64,000 bases of DNA, taken from positions 248,001 through 312,000 of the forward strand of contig NZ_CP109149.1 of the NCBI RefSeq assembly GCF_035920345.1, in the 5' to 3' direction. The notes under the pieces are model-generated. The model ran no database searches. It had not been told where the DNA came from and was given only the letters and a program-made list of their open reading frames with translations. Shown here in pieces: positions 34,340 to 41,985 of the stretch. The stretch's first letter is position 1. Each line of letters begins with the position of its first letter. The translations under genes were made by a program, and so were the position numbers. This stretch comes from Nocardia vinacea (GTDB lineage Bacteria > Actinomycetota > Actinomycetes > Mycobacteriales > Mycobacteriaceae).

Positions 34340-34911
34340 CTTCCCGCAACAATCGAATGAGCGCGCATATGCGAAGGGAGCAGGTGCTCTCCGTGGCTTT
34401 GTCGATTTTCGCGGAAAAAGGATACGCCGCTACCGGAACGTCGGAGATCGCCGAGAGAGCAGGAATCTCTCAGCCGTATGTAATTCGACTATTCGGACGA
34501 AAACGGGACCTGTTTCTCGCCGTCGTGGACCGCGCGTGGGACCGGCTCGAAGGCAGTCTCCTCGACCGCGCTGCTGCCCAGGCCGGCGCCGAGCAAGGGC
34601 AGAGTAGTGAACTACAGCCCACTGCTCTAGCTGCCGTGCTGTCCGAGTGCGAGGAGCTGTCTGTGCTGTCACAGGGCTTCGCCGCGAATTTCGATCCAGT
34701 TATTCGCGAAGCTGTTCGCAACCGTTTCGGACGGTTCTACGAGGTGGCCCATTCTTTGGTCGACAAGCAAGCAATCGAAGTCGCCGACCATTTTATTGCC
34801 GATGGGATCCTACTGACTGCGATGGCCGCACTGCAGTTGGTAGGACCCCACGCGCATCCGACGCCGTGGTCTCGAGAGCTCCTCGACGATCTCCGCAACA
34901 ACGGGCGATAG
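34336..34911 (+). CDS. TetR family transcriptional regulator
   Basis: 191 residues from ATG 34336, overlapping the preceding stop (ATGA). HTH core: FAEKGYAATGTSEIAERAGI then SQPYVIRLFGRKRDLFLAV. The ligand domain is of the TetR_C-like kind with long helices; some positions suggest a slightly AT-richer codon use than neighbours. Translational coupling suggests it is the last gene of the cupin unit; whether it controls that unit is unknown. Confidence 0.85.
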   Translation: MTSRNNRMSAHMRREQVLSVALSIFAEKGYAATGTSEIAERAGISQPYVIRLFGRKRDLFLAVVDRAWDRLEGSLLDRAAAQAGAEQGQSSELQPTALAAVLSECEELSVLSQGFAANFDPVIREAVRNRFGRFYEVAHSLVDKQAIEVADHFIADGILLTAMAALQLVGPHAHPTPWSRELLDDLRNNGR

Positions 34912-34943
34912 ATAGGCACGGAGGAACGGCCCAAGTGGGCGGT

Positions 34944-35098
34944 TCAGGCGAGAATTCTGGTCACCGACTCGGCCACGCACACCGGCCGGTCCGATCCTTG
35001 GTGCTCGATGGTGACTTGGCTGATCAACTGGACGCCACCCGAAATGTCGGTGACTTCCAACAGTCGGATATGTCCTCGCACGCGGCTGCCGACCGGTC
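34944..35098 (-). pseudogene. MaoC-like hydratase C-terminal fragment
   Basis: The frame ends at 34944 and reads RPVGSRVRGHIRLLEVTDIS and then GGVQLISQVTIEHQGSDRPV, CVAESVTRILA. This is the last 50 residues of a hot-dog-fold MaoC-type enoyl-CoA hydratase, with the active-site half missing. It abuts, in another frame, the start of an SDR gene, so one deletion removed the 3' part of the SDR and the 5' part of the MaoC gene. Confidence 0.7.
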
Positions 35099-35203
35099 GG
35101 CGCCGGCGCGTGCGAACAACGCGCCGATCTCCTTGCCGATCCCTTGCCCGGCGCCGGTCACCACCACGGTGCGGCCGGTGTAGTCGAAGCTCAGATTCGT
35201 CAT
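35099..35203 (-). pseudogene. SDR N-terminal fragment
   Basis: From ATG 35203: LSFDYTGRTVVVTGAGQGIG and then KEIGALFARAGAD, the nucleotide-binding start of an SDR, after which the frame runs into MaoC sequence and stops within 24 residues (59 residues overall). The fusion point is at about 35095. The SDR-MaoC order is common in acyl-CoA operons. Confidence 0.7.
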
Positions 35204-35320
35204 GTCGGGTTTCCGTTCTTACCGGCCACGGGGAACAGGTCGGAACTCATGTCACTTTCCTTACGCCTTGGGGAAGTAGTCGGGTTGCCGGAGTGGGGTC
35301 GTGTCCGCTGCTCGCCGTAA

Positions 35321-36106
35321 CTACTTGCCCTGAAAGTTGGCCTGGCGGCGTTCGATGAACGACTGGATTCCCTCTTGGAAGTCGTGGCTGTCGAAAACGG
35401 CGCCCTTGACGTCGTCGATCGCGGCGACGGCGGCGGGCTCGCCCTGTTCGAGGTACTTCAGGGCGGACGCCTTGGTGGCTCGCACGCCGAGTGGGGCGTT
35501 GGCGCAGATCTCGCGGGCCAGTTCGATCCCGCGCTCGATGTGCTGGCCGAAAGGCACGACTTCCTGGACGAAGCCGAGGTCGAGGGCGCGCTGGGCGTCG
35601 AATTTGTCGGCCCGGAGCAGGTGGTACATCGCATTGCCCCATCCGGTCCGGGTCAGGTAACGGAAATGGGCGCCACCGAGGGGTGCGAGGCCGCGGGCGA
35701 CCTCGAGCTGCTGGAACTGCGCGGTGTCGGCGGCGACCACGATGTCGGCGGCCAGCATCATCTCGATGCCGACGGTGAAGGTGATGCCCTGAACCACGGC
35801 CACGATCGGCTTGGTTGCCCGCCGCCCCAGCGCGAACGGATCGACCAGAGCCGGGTCGATGTCCGCGTCTGCGCCGGGACCGAAGAACTTCGGCATGTCC
35901 AAGCCTGCGGTGGTGTGCTTCCCGGCGGAGCGGAACACCGCGACCCACAGGGAGTCGTCCTCGTCGAACGTGGTCAGGTGCTGGGCGAGCTGACGCATCA
36001 TGGCCGGCGTGTAGGAGTTCATTTTGGACTCGTTCTCGACCGTGATGATGGCGATGTTGCCATCGGTCTCGAGCGTGACCTCGCCGGGCTCGCGGTCGTG
36101 ACTCAT
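35321..36106 (-). CDS. Enoyl-CoA hydratase/isomerase family protein
   Basis: 261 residues from ATG 36106, with AAGGAG seven bases upstream. The open frame continues to 36349 but those codons cross the operator and a duplicated SDR patch and are not part of the gene. Crotonase motifs: GKHTTAGLDMPKFF and VVQGITFTVGIEMMLAADIV form the oxyanion hole; VARGLAPLGGAHFRYL replaces the usual PGAGG loop. A tandem CTAGAC operator lies 40 bases upstream, placing it in the regulon proposed for TetR 9414. A truncated copy of its first codons lies at 37073-37166. Confidence 0.88.
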   Translation of the reverse strand: MSHDREPGEVTLETDGNIAIITVENESKMNSYTPAMMRQLAQHLTTFDEDDSLWVAVFRSAGKHTTAGLDMPKFFGPGADADIDPALVDPFALGRRATKPIVAVVQGITFTVGIEMMLAADIVVAADTAQFQQLEVARGLAPLGGAHFRYLTRTGWGNAMYHLLRADKFDAQRALDLGFVQEVVPFGQHIERGIELAREICANAPLGVRATKASALKYLEQGEPAAVAAIDDVKGAVFDSHDFQEGIQSFIERRQANFQGK

Positions 36107-36145
36107 GAAGGCTCCTTGTCCATGGTGAGTTCGCGCGGGACGCGC

Positions 36146-36179
36146 GACTAGACTAAATCGTCTAGTCGTTGTGGTCAAC
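36146..36179. promoter_or_regulatory. Tandem CTAGAC-type operator C
   Basis: GACTAGAC-N6-GTCTAGTC (36146-36167, perfect) overlaps CTAGTC-N6-GTCAAC (36162-36179) at the same 14-bp offset as sites A and B. It is 40 bases before the crotonase start. Confidence 0.75.
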
Positions 36180-36208
36180 AGCCGCGCACGTCCCCGGACC
36201 GTCGGGCC

Positions 36209-36296
36209 GATGCGCCCGATGCCCTGCGCCCGCATATGCGGCAAAGCCGCATTCGTCATCCGGATGACGCCGAAGACGTTGATATCGAAGACATTC
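36209..36296 (-). repeat. 88-bp patch duplicated from the SDR gene at 39499
   Basis: Identical to 39928-40015 except for one base. It encodes VFDINVFGVIRMTNAALPHM-type SDR sequence in the same strand sense, but the sequence on either side differs; upstream it reads FASYEWGLN, which looks like a different SDR. It is a gene fragment inserted upstream of the operator-driven crotonase. The rest of 36107-36434 holds nothing. Confidence 0.85.
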
Positions 36297-36434
36297 AGTC
36301 CCCACTCATACGACGCGAACCACGCCGCCCCGGGATCAACGGCCGCCAATGCAAAACGCTCGCCGAGGAACCCTAGCCGAGCGCTTACGCGATCTACCGA
36401 TGACTACCTAACCTGCACGCGCCACTGAGGAGAC

Positions 36435-36803
36435 TCAAGGCTTGAGCACCCTCAGTACATCGTCGAGCGAAAGGTTGGGGTCGCTCATATCGGGACCATC
36501 GAACGTCTGCCAGATATAGGAAGCCGTCGAGTTTTCCCGCAGCGGATGATAGTCGGCCAAGTCTGGATCGTCTCGGAAGCTGTTGAACGCCTCTTCGGAC
36601 TCCCATTCAACGAGAAACAGAACCTGCCGTGGCGCGAGGTCACCAGCTACGTTGTCTCGGAAGCGGCCGAGCGCCACCATTCGACCACCATATGGCGGAG
36701 CCGCTTCGGGCAAACGGCTGAAATACGCAAGGTACTTCTCCTCGTCGGCCACGTCGAATAGATTCAGCGCGTAAAATTTTCCCCCGCGCGAGTTCTCGCT
36801 CAT
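36435..36803 (-). CDS. DUF1330/antibiotic-monooxygenase-like small protein
   Basis: 122 residues from ATG 36803 with AGAGAGG upstream. The start GKFYALNLFDVADEEKYLAY and the middle GGRMVALGRFRDNVAGD with LFLVEWESEEAFNSFRDDPD are typical of the DUF1330 ferredoxin-like fold, a dimeric alpha/beta barrel related to antibiotic-biosynthesis monooxygenases. Function unknown. A decayed second copy lies just upstream at 36875-37072. Confidence 0.78.
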   Translation of the reverse strand: MSENSRGGKFYALNLFDVADEEKYLAYFSRLPEAAPPYGGRMVALGRFRDNVAGDLAPRQVLFLVEWESEEAFNSFRDDPDLADYHPLRENSTASYIWQTFDGPDMSDPNLSLDDVLRVLKP

Positions 36804-36874
36804 TTTCTTTACCTCTCTCGTTGGATGCCACTGAGGCCGAACATGATCGGAGCCTCCGGGTGGCTGGTTAATCG

Positions 36875-37072
36875 ATCATCAGGACAATCATTGAGAACGA
36901 GCATCTGCCGGGGCGCGATGTCGCCGGTCACGTCGGCCCGGAAACGGCCGAGTGCGATCGGCCGCCATGTTTCGGAATGTCCACTGCCGCACGGCGAAAG
37001 TAGCTCACGTATTTCTCGCTATCGTCTAGTTCGAAAAGGTTTAGTGCGTAAGCCTTTTCGACGTGCGACGTG
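36875..37072 (-). pseudogene. Decayed second copy of the DUF1330 gene
   Basis: Reads EKAYALNLFELDDSEKYVSY, FRRAAVDIPKHGGR and, after a frameshift, IALGRFRADVTGDIAPRQML, closely paralleling the intact gene at 36435. Its start is lost into the truncated crotonase copy and its 3' half is missing. Confidence 0.75.
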
Positions 37073-37166
37073 TAGGAGCTCATTGTGGACTCGTTCCCGA
37101 CCGTGATGATCGCGATGTTGCCGTCGGTCTCGAGCGTGACCTCGCCGGGCTTGCGGTCTGACTCAT
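37073..37166 (-). pseudogene. Truncated second copy of the crotonase 5' end
   Basis: From ATG 37166 the DNA matches the first 30 codons of the crotonase at 35321-36106, including the AAGGAG leader, but one base is missing within codon 3, putting it out of frame. It then breaks into DUF1330 sequence. The operator in front of it (37215-37248) is intact. Confidence 0.8.
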
Positions 37167-37214
37167 GAAGGCTCCTTGTCCAGCAACGTCCTTGTCCGGC
37201 AACGTGGGACGCGC

Positions 37215-37248
37215 GACTAGACTAAATCGTCTAGTCGTTATGGTCAAC
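37215..37248. promoter_or_regulatory. Tandem CTAGAC-type operator D (in front of a dead gene)
   Basis: GACTAGAC-N6-GTCTAGTC (37215-37236) plus CTAGTC-N6-GTCAAC (37231-37248), matching operator C except in spacer bases. The duplicated block also includes about 40 bases further upstream. Between 37249 and 37546 nothing else is recognisable. Confidence 0.75.
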
Positions 37249-37546
37249 AGCCGTACACGTCCCCGGACCATCGGGCCGATGCGCCCGCGATCAAGCGGGC
37301 ACGGAGCCCGGCGGTGTCACACCCGTACCTCGGTACGACGCAATCGTCCTATGAGCCGCCGTCACGCATTCGTAGGTTTGTCTTTGTCCGCAACTGATCG
37401 CCTCGAACGTCTCGCCGCAGGTGGCGGACAATCGGTCAACGTGATGCCCTCGACGAGGCGTGGGAGCGGTGCCGCGCGACGGCGAGAGCGGCCCCAACTG
37501 CCCGGGACTTCGTGCATCTTCGGGCGCCCCATGTGAGGAGTGCACC

Positions 37547-38371
37547 ATGAGCACAGCGAGCACCACCCGCGGCGCGCGCTACCGCTTCGACCGGCCGACC
37601 TTCTCGGTCATCATGCGCGATCTACGTATCCCGAGGGACGACCTGGGAGTGGGAGACCCGATCCCTCGGATCGACCTGCCCACGATCGAGGGTGGCCGCT
37701 TCAGTACCGACAGCATGGTCGCGGATGGTCGTCCCGTCCTGCTCGTCTTCGGTTCACTGACCTGCCCGGTCACCGAGAGCGCCGGGCCGGGGTTGCTCGA
37801 CCTGCACCGCAGGTACGGTGACGCGATCCGGTTCGTCGTGGTGAACGTTCGCGAGGCACACCCCGGTGCGGATATTCCGCAGCCGAGCGCGATCGAGGAG
37901 AAGATGCGTAATACGCGCGCTCTCGGGCGCCATCACGGCTTCGCCTTCGAGGTCGCCGTCGACGATATCGACGGTACGGTGCACCGCGCGTTCGGTACGC
38001 GTCCCAGCTCGGCGTACATCATCGACCCTTCGGGCACCATCGTGTTCCGGGCACATTGGTCGAACAGACGGGAGCCGCTCGAGGACGCACTGCGTGCCGT
38101 TGTCGCGGGCCGGGCACCCTCGCGGCCCAACGTGGGGCAGACGATACGAGCCCTGATCCGGATGGCGGTGTACGCGGATGTCGCGCTGGACGCCGCCGGT
38201 CGCGGAGCCCTGCGTGACTTCTGGCGCGCCGCACCACCGGCCGCGGCGATGATCACGCTGTCCAGGCTTTTCCGCTTCCTACCGAACGACCGTCGCATCG
38301 CGCCGACCGTCGCGGCCACCCTCGCGCTGTGCGCTGCCGCGGCCGCCGGAATATGGCTGGTCCTGCCGTAA
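37547..38371 (+). CDS. Redoxin-domain (AhpC/TSA-like) protein with C-terminal membrane helix
   Basis: 274 residues from ATG 37547 (AGGAG upstream). The thioredoxin-like core runs VGDPIPRIDLPTIEGG, then VLLVFGSLTCPVTESAGPGL and SSAYIIDPSGTIVFRAHW. The TCPVTE site has one Cys, as in 1-Cys peroxiredoxin-like or iodothyronine deiodinase-like proteins. The last 25 residues (TVAATLALCAAAAAGIWLVL) form a membrane helix, so the protein is tail-anchored. A truncated copy of its leader and first 12 codons lies at about 40955-41020. Role in peroxide or thiol chemistry is inferred. Confidence 0.8.
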   Translation: MSTASTTRGARYRFDRPTFSVIMRDLRIPRDDLGVGDPIPRIDLPTIEGGRFSTDSMVADGRPVLLVFGSLTCPVTESAGPGLLDLHRRYGDAIRFVVVNVREAHPGADIPQPSAIEEKMRNTRALGRHHGFAFEVAVDDIDGTVHRAFGTRPSSAYIIDPSGTIVFRAHWSNRREPLEDALRAVVAGRAPSRPNVGQTIRALIRMAVYADVALDAAGRGALRDFWRAAPPAAAMITLSRLFRFLPNDRRIAPTVAATLALCAAAAAGIWLVLP

Positions 38372-38445
38372 GGGCGATCCCAGACCCATACCCAGCTGCT
38401 CGAAGACCCACCATTCGGGCATTCCATCATTGACCGGAGGTCACA

Positions 38446-39429
38446 ATGAAGACGTTGCAACTGCGCGCGTTCGGGAAGCCGACCACGGCTCCGGAGCTCA
38501 TCGAGTCGGAAGCTCCCGAACCCGGACCCGGACAGCTGCTCGTGGCCTTGGAGGCCGCCCCCATCAACCCGTCGGACCTGCTCCTGATCAGGGGGCACTA
38601 CGGGCATCGCCCGGCCCTGCCCGCCACTCTGGGCAGCGAGGGCGTCGGCCGGATCGTCGCCGTCGGCGCTGGCGGAGATCCCGCCCGCATCGGCGAACGC
38701 GTCATGATCGTTCCCACCCTGAAGCACGCCACGTGGCAGGACCAGATCGCGATCGACGAGGACGACGCCATCGTGGTCGATCCGGCGGCCGACGTCCTCC
38801 AGCTGGCGATGCTCGGAGTCAACCCGATGACGGCCGACCTCCTGCTCCGTAGCTTCGTCGATCTCGCGCCGGGCGCGTGGGTCGCACAGACCGGCGGCAA
38901 TTCGGCGGTGGGCCGCGCCGTCATCACCCTGGCCGGGCTGGCCGGCTACCGCACCCTCAACGTGGTGCGCCGGCCCGAGGTCGCGGCGGAGCTGCTGGAA
39001 TTGGGCGCCGACGCGGTAGTCGTCAGTGGGCCGGATCTCGGTGAGCAAGTGCAGAAGGCGCTCGGCGACGAGCGGATCTCGCTGCTGCTCGACGCGACCG
39101 CCGGGGACGTGGTCGCGGAACTCGCTCCCCGGCTCGTCCACGGGGGCACCCTCGTCAGCTATGGCGGAATGAGCGGCGCCCCGGTCGTCGTCCGGCCCGG
39201 CGACCTCATCTTCCGCGATCTCCACGTCCGGGGCTTCTGGCAGAAGGGCTGGCTGGACACAGCTCCCCGTGAGGAGGTCATCGCCATCTATACCCGCCTC
39301 GCCGCGCTCGTCACCGAAGGTGTCCTACGGGTCCCCATCGCGGCTACCTATCCGCTGGAGAAGTACCAGGATGCCCTGGTCCACGCGACCCAGCCCGACC
39401 GCGTCGGGAAAGTGCTCTTCACCTGGTGA
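38446..39429 (+). CDS. Medium-chain reductase, quinone oxidoreductase/trans-enoyl-CoA reductase-like
   Basis: 327 residues from ATG 38446 (AGG upstream). GroES-like N-terminus with EAAPINPSDLLLIRGHYG and LGSEGVGRIVAVGAGG but without the Cys/His ligands for zinc; NADPH fold around AQTGGNSAVGRAVITLAGLA; C-terminal VRGFWQKGWL. The PSDLLLIRGHYGHRP segment and YPLEKYQDAL end resemble the MECR/2-enoyl-thioester reductase branch. It would reduce an enone or enoyl thioester with NADPH. It follows the redoxin gene by 75 bases on the same strand. Confidence 0.85.
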   Translation: MKTLQLRAFGKPTTAPELIESEAPEPGPGQLLVALEAAPINPSDLLLIRGHYGHRPALPATLGSEGVGRIVAVGAGGDPARIGERVMIVPTLKHATWQDQIAIDEDDAIVVDPAADVLQLAMLGVNPMTADLLLRSFVDLAPGAWVAQTGGNSAVGRAVITLAGLAGYRTLNVVRRPEVAAELLELGADAVVVSGPDLGEQVQKALGDERISLLLDATAGDVVAELAPRLVHGGTLVSYGGMSGAPVVVRPGDLIFRDLHVRGFWQKGWLDTAPREEVIAIYTRLAALVTEGVLRVPIAATYPLEKYQDALVHATQPDRVGKVLFTW

Positions 39430-39498
39430 TGATGATGCCGCTCCGGTTGCGGGGCGAGGAGGTGGCGCCGGATGGCTCCACCTCCTCTGTGGATGGCG

Positions 39499-40314
39499 TC
39501 AGGCGGGCAGTCGGTTCAGCTTGCGGAGCTGCTTGTCGAAAATCCCAGCGGGGGCCAGCCGGCGCATGGTGCTCACCCGGCTGCTTCGACCCACGGTGTA
39601 GCGCAGTTTCGGTTTGGTGTCGGTAGCTGCCGCCACGATCGCCTTGGCGACGAGGGCGGGGTCGTCACCGGTCTTGAACGACTCGGCCATGTATTCATCG
39701 AACACCCGCCGCGGCTGGGCGTAGGCGGGTACGGGTCGGTCGGGGAGCATGCTGTTGGCCTCGAATGCGGTACTGGTCCAAGCGGGTTCGACGAGCAGGA
39801 CCCGCACGCCGCATTCGCGGACCTCATGGTCGAGCGATTCGGAATAACCCTCGACGGCGTGCTTGGAGGCGGCGTATACGGCCATGTACGGCTGCGGAAT
39901 GAGCCCGAGGATGGAGGACAGGTTGATGATGCGCCCGCTGCCCTGCGCCCGCATATGCGGCAAAGCCGCATTCGTCATCCGGATGACGCCGAAGACGTTG
40001 ATATCGAAGACATTCTGCGCTTGCGCGATCGAGGTTTCCTCGGCCGCACCCGCCGAACCGATACCGGCGTTGTTGACCAGCACATCGAGCCGCCCAGACT
40101 GCGCGATCACCGCCGCGACAGCGGCAGCCGCCGAGGCGTCGTCGGTGACGTCGAGGTCGAGGAACGTCACCCCTTCGATCGGGGCGAGATGCGCGGTGAC
40201 GCGGCCGGTTCCGATCACTCGGAAACCCTTCTGCGCCAGCGCGATGGCAGCGGACTCACCGATGCCGGAGGAAGCACCCGTTACCAGGGCTACGGGCTGT
40301 GTTGTTGTCATCAT
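39499..40314 (-). CDS. SDR family oxidoreductase
   Basis: 271 residues from ATG 40314 (ATGATG, GGAG upstream). Classical SDR: VALVTGASSGIGESAAIALA, NNAGIGSAG, Ser in NLSSILGL and YAASK Tyr/Lys pair. The 70-residue C-terminal part (MAESFKTGDDPALVAKAIV; STMRRLAPAGIFDKQLRKLN) is typical of the large oxidoreductase/short-chain group. An 88-bp patch of its coding sequence (39928-40015) is duplicated at 36209-36296. Confidence 0.92.
   Translation of the reverse strand: MMTTTQPVALVTGASSGIGESAAIALAQKGFRVIGTGRVTAHLAPIEGVTFLDLDVTDDASAAAAVAAVIAQSGRLDVLVNNAGIGSAGAAEETSIAQAQNVFDINVFGVIRMTNAALPHMRAQGSGRIINLSSILGLIPQPYMAVYAASKHAVEGYSESLDHEVRECGVRVLLVEPAWTSTAFEANSMLPDRPVPAYAQPRRVFDEYMAESFKTGDDPALVAKAIVAAATDTKPKLRYTVGRSSRVSTMRRLAPAGIFDKQLRKLNRLPA
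39928..40015 (-). repeat. Source copy of the 88-bp SDR patch
   Basis: Interior of the SDR gene that recurs at 36209-36296 with one mismatch. Such near-identity between non-orthologous contexts indicates a recent event. Confidence 0.85.
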
Positions 40315-40379
40315 GGGCTCCTGAAGTCGAGGGATCGGCGAATAGTCGGTCGGTGCAGCGATCCGGTTGCTCGGATCGC

Positions 40380-40597
40380 CTACCGTCGAGCCAATTGGGA
40401 ATACAACGCGGCGGGGTCAGCGGCGAGACCCGCTTTGACCTGTCGTGTCAGGTCGTCCGCGAGGACTTCGAGCGCATCAGTCTCGATCCGTCCAAGGCTT
40501 GTACCGCGACGCTGGTGTGTAGCGCTCCTCCACCAGCGTTGCCGATTCCGCGGCTGCCGCCGGTGACGAGTACTACCGAATCTCTGATCCTGGTCAT
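40380..40597 (-). pseudogene. SDR gene with its middle deleted
   Basis: ATG 40597 opens RIRDSVVLVTGGSRGIGNAG, an SDR nucleotide-binding start, then goes off frame. In a second frame the end reads ETDALEVLADDLTRQVKAGL and AADPAALYSQLARR before the stop at 40380, which is a normal SDR C-terminus. About 200 codons including the active site are missing. Confidence 0.75.
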
Positions 40598-40612
40598 GGA
40601 CAACTTCCCTTC

Positions 40613-40630
40613 GGAAACCGATCTGTTTCC
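40613..40630. promoter_or_regulatory. Palindromic operator GGAAAC-N6-GTTTCC
   Basis: Perfect 6-bp arms 32 bases before the truncated TetR start and 15 bases before the divergent SDR remnant: the usual place for the operator of an autoregulated TetR gene. Confidence 0.65.
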
Positions 40631-40661
40631 AAAGGGAAGAGTTGTAGGTAAAGTTGTGACT

Positions 40662-41081
40662 ATGACCGAGCCGACACCGCCCGTGGCAGCGACCGCGTCG
40701 ACGCGCGACCGGCTGCTCGACGCCGCCGCGCAACTGTTCTACGAACACGGCGTCCACGTTGGCGTCGATACGCTTTGCCGCGCAGCCGGGGTGTCCAAGC
40801 GATCCATGTACAAACTGTTCGCGAACAAGGACGAGCTGGTGGCCGCCAGTTTGGAACGCGCCGCGCCGGACCATGAGCTGGCCCTGCTGCCAGCGGCTGA
40901 TGACTGCCGGTCACCGCGGGCTCTGGCGGCGTCGGGTTCCCGGCGCCGGAGAGCTGTGCCGCCCCCGTGTGAGGAGTTGGCCATGAGCACCGCGAGCACC
41001 ACCCGCGGCGTAGGCGCGCGCTACCGCAGAACAGTGGCAATCATTTCGATCTATCGATTACCGCCGTCCGCGCAGCCCTGA
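40662..41081 (+). pseudogene. TetR reduced to its DNA-binding domain, fused to a redoxin leader copy
   Basis: From ATG 40662 the first 75 residues form a complete TetR HTH (DRLLDAAAQLFYEHGVHVGV; LCRAAGVSKRSMYKLFANKD). The ligand domain is absent; from about 40960 the DNA is instead a copy of the leader and first codons of the redoxin gene at 37547 (AGGAGTTGGCCATGAGCACC region), and the frame ends at 41081. If expressed, it would give a TetR DNA-binding domain without a sensor. Confidence 0.75.
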
Positions 41082-41122
41082 CTCGTCGAGACCCAGTCGT
41101 CTTTCACGATGTTGCGTTCCAT
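41051..41122 (-). pseudogene. Remnant of an AraC gene start
   Basis: ATG 41122 begins MERNIVKDD, matching the first codons and flanking CGTTCCATCGTTC context of the AraC gene at 18117-19118, and stops after 23 codons. It sits just downstream of the second SCP2 copy, exactly as the intact AraC sits after the first, so the SCP2-AraC pair was duplicated and the AraC lost. Confidence 0.65.
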
Positions 41123-41135
41123 CGTTCGGGCGGCA

Positions 41136-41543
41136 TCATTTAACGAGCAGGTCCGTCCGTCCATCGTTCTTCAGCAGCTCGATGTAAGTCGGGAACAGCT
41201 TCGTTTGCGCCGCAACGGCTCTGGCCATAATTGCCATTTTCCCTTCCATGCCAATGTGGCCCTTCATCACAGCCATGGTCAGATTGAGGTCGCCCTGCCA
41301 GAAGCGGTTCGCAAATTCGCCGGTCATCCGTAAGATGGCATCTGCCTCGTCGTCCGCTGCGCCGGGAACGGCGCTCAGGTTCGGTATGTCGATGATCATG
41401 CAGCCGTCGGGTTCGGTGGTGAGCACCTTGAAGACACCCGGGGTGTTCGAGAGCTTCTCGAAGAGGATCGGGTCGCTCTTAGCCTGTTCGAATGCCATGC
41501 CGATGTACTTGTACAGGTCCTCGGCGGTCGGTGTTGCGGGCAT
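41136..41543 (-). CDS. SCP2 sterol-binding domain protein, copy 2
   Basis: 135 residues from ATG 41543. Aligned without gaps to the copy at 19135: TAEDLYKYIGMAFEQAKSDP, EPDGCMIIDIPNLSAV, LRMTGEFANRFWQGDLNL, KMAIMARAVAAQTKLFPTYI. The lipid-tunnel core is intact and differences are spread along the chain, so both copies seem under selection. The 40-bp leader (CTCTCGTGACGGCCGTGGCA and following) is also conserved between copies, implying shared control. Confidence 0.85.
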   Translation of the reverse strand: MPATPTAEDLYKYIGMAFEQAKSDPILFEKLSNTPGVFKVLTTEPDGCMIIDIPNLSAVPGAADDEADAILRMTGEFANRFWQGDLNLTMAVMKGHIGMEGKMAIMARAVAAQTKLFPTYIELLKNDGRTDLLVK

Positions 41544-41985
41544 TTGTTGGTTGTTCCTCTCGTGACGGCCGTGGCACGACCGGGGCGGCAACAAAGTTGC
41601 CCCTCCTTTGAAGCGGGCACTGTGACGAACCAGGTTCGTGGCCTGTATCGCAACTTAGGTTACGAACGGAACGCGGTGCTAAATAGGACCAGGACGACCG
41701 GTGCCGGTACTCTCACGCCCTTCTAGCCAGTTGGTTTGGCGACAACTTTCCCGCAAAAGATCTCCAGGGTAATCGCACTCCATCTCTACAAACTGGCGTG
41801 TGAATAACCCTCCGTGATTGACTGTGGCAGCCGGCATTCGAAACTCAGGCCCCGTCCGCGGCACCATCGACTGGTGGGATCCGCAGCTGCTGGACCATCT
41901 GACGCGACACCGCGACAATCCTCAGATCCGCGCCTTCGTCTTGTCGTTGTCGATCTGAATCGCCTCGAGGTCCCCCGGTCGTCGG
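41544..41985. other. Intergenic region with SCP2 leader and a palindrome
   Basis: Holds the conserved SCP2 leader, the palindrome ACGAACC-N1-GGTTCGT (41625-41639) and a TAGGACCAGGACGAC stretch also seen near 20330. No gene found between 41700 and 41985. Confidence 0.5.

Noticed and set aside
36107..36349. N-terminal extension of the crotonase
   Set aside because: The open frame crosses the operator and an SDR fragment; ATG 36106 has AAGGAG and the family start.
37933..39225. 430-codon minus-strand frame
   Set aside because: Antisense to the redoxin and quinone-reductase-like genes; no domain.
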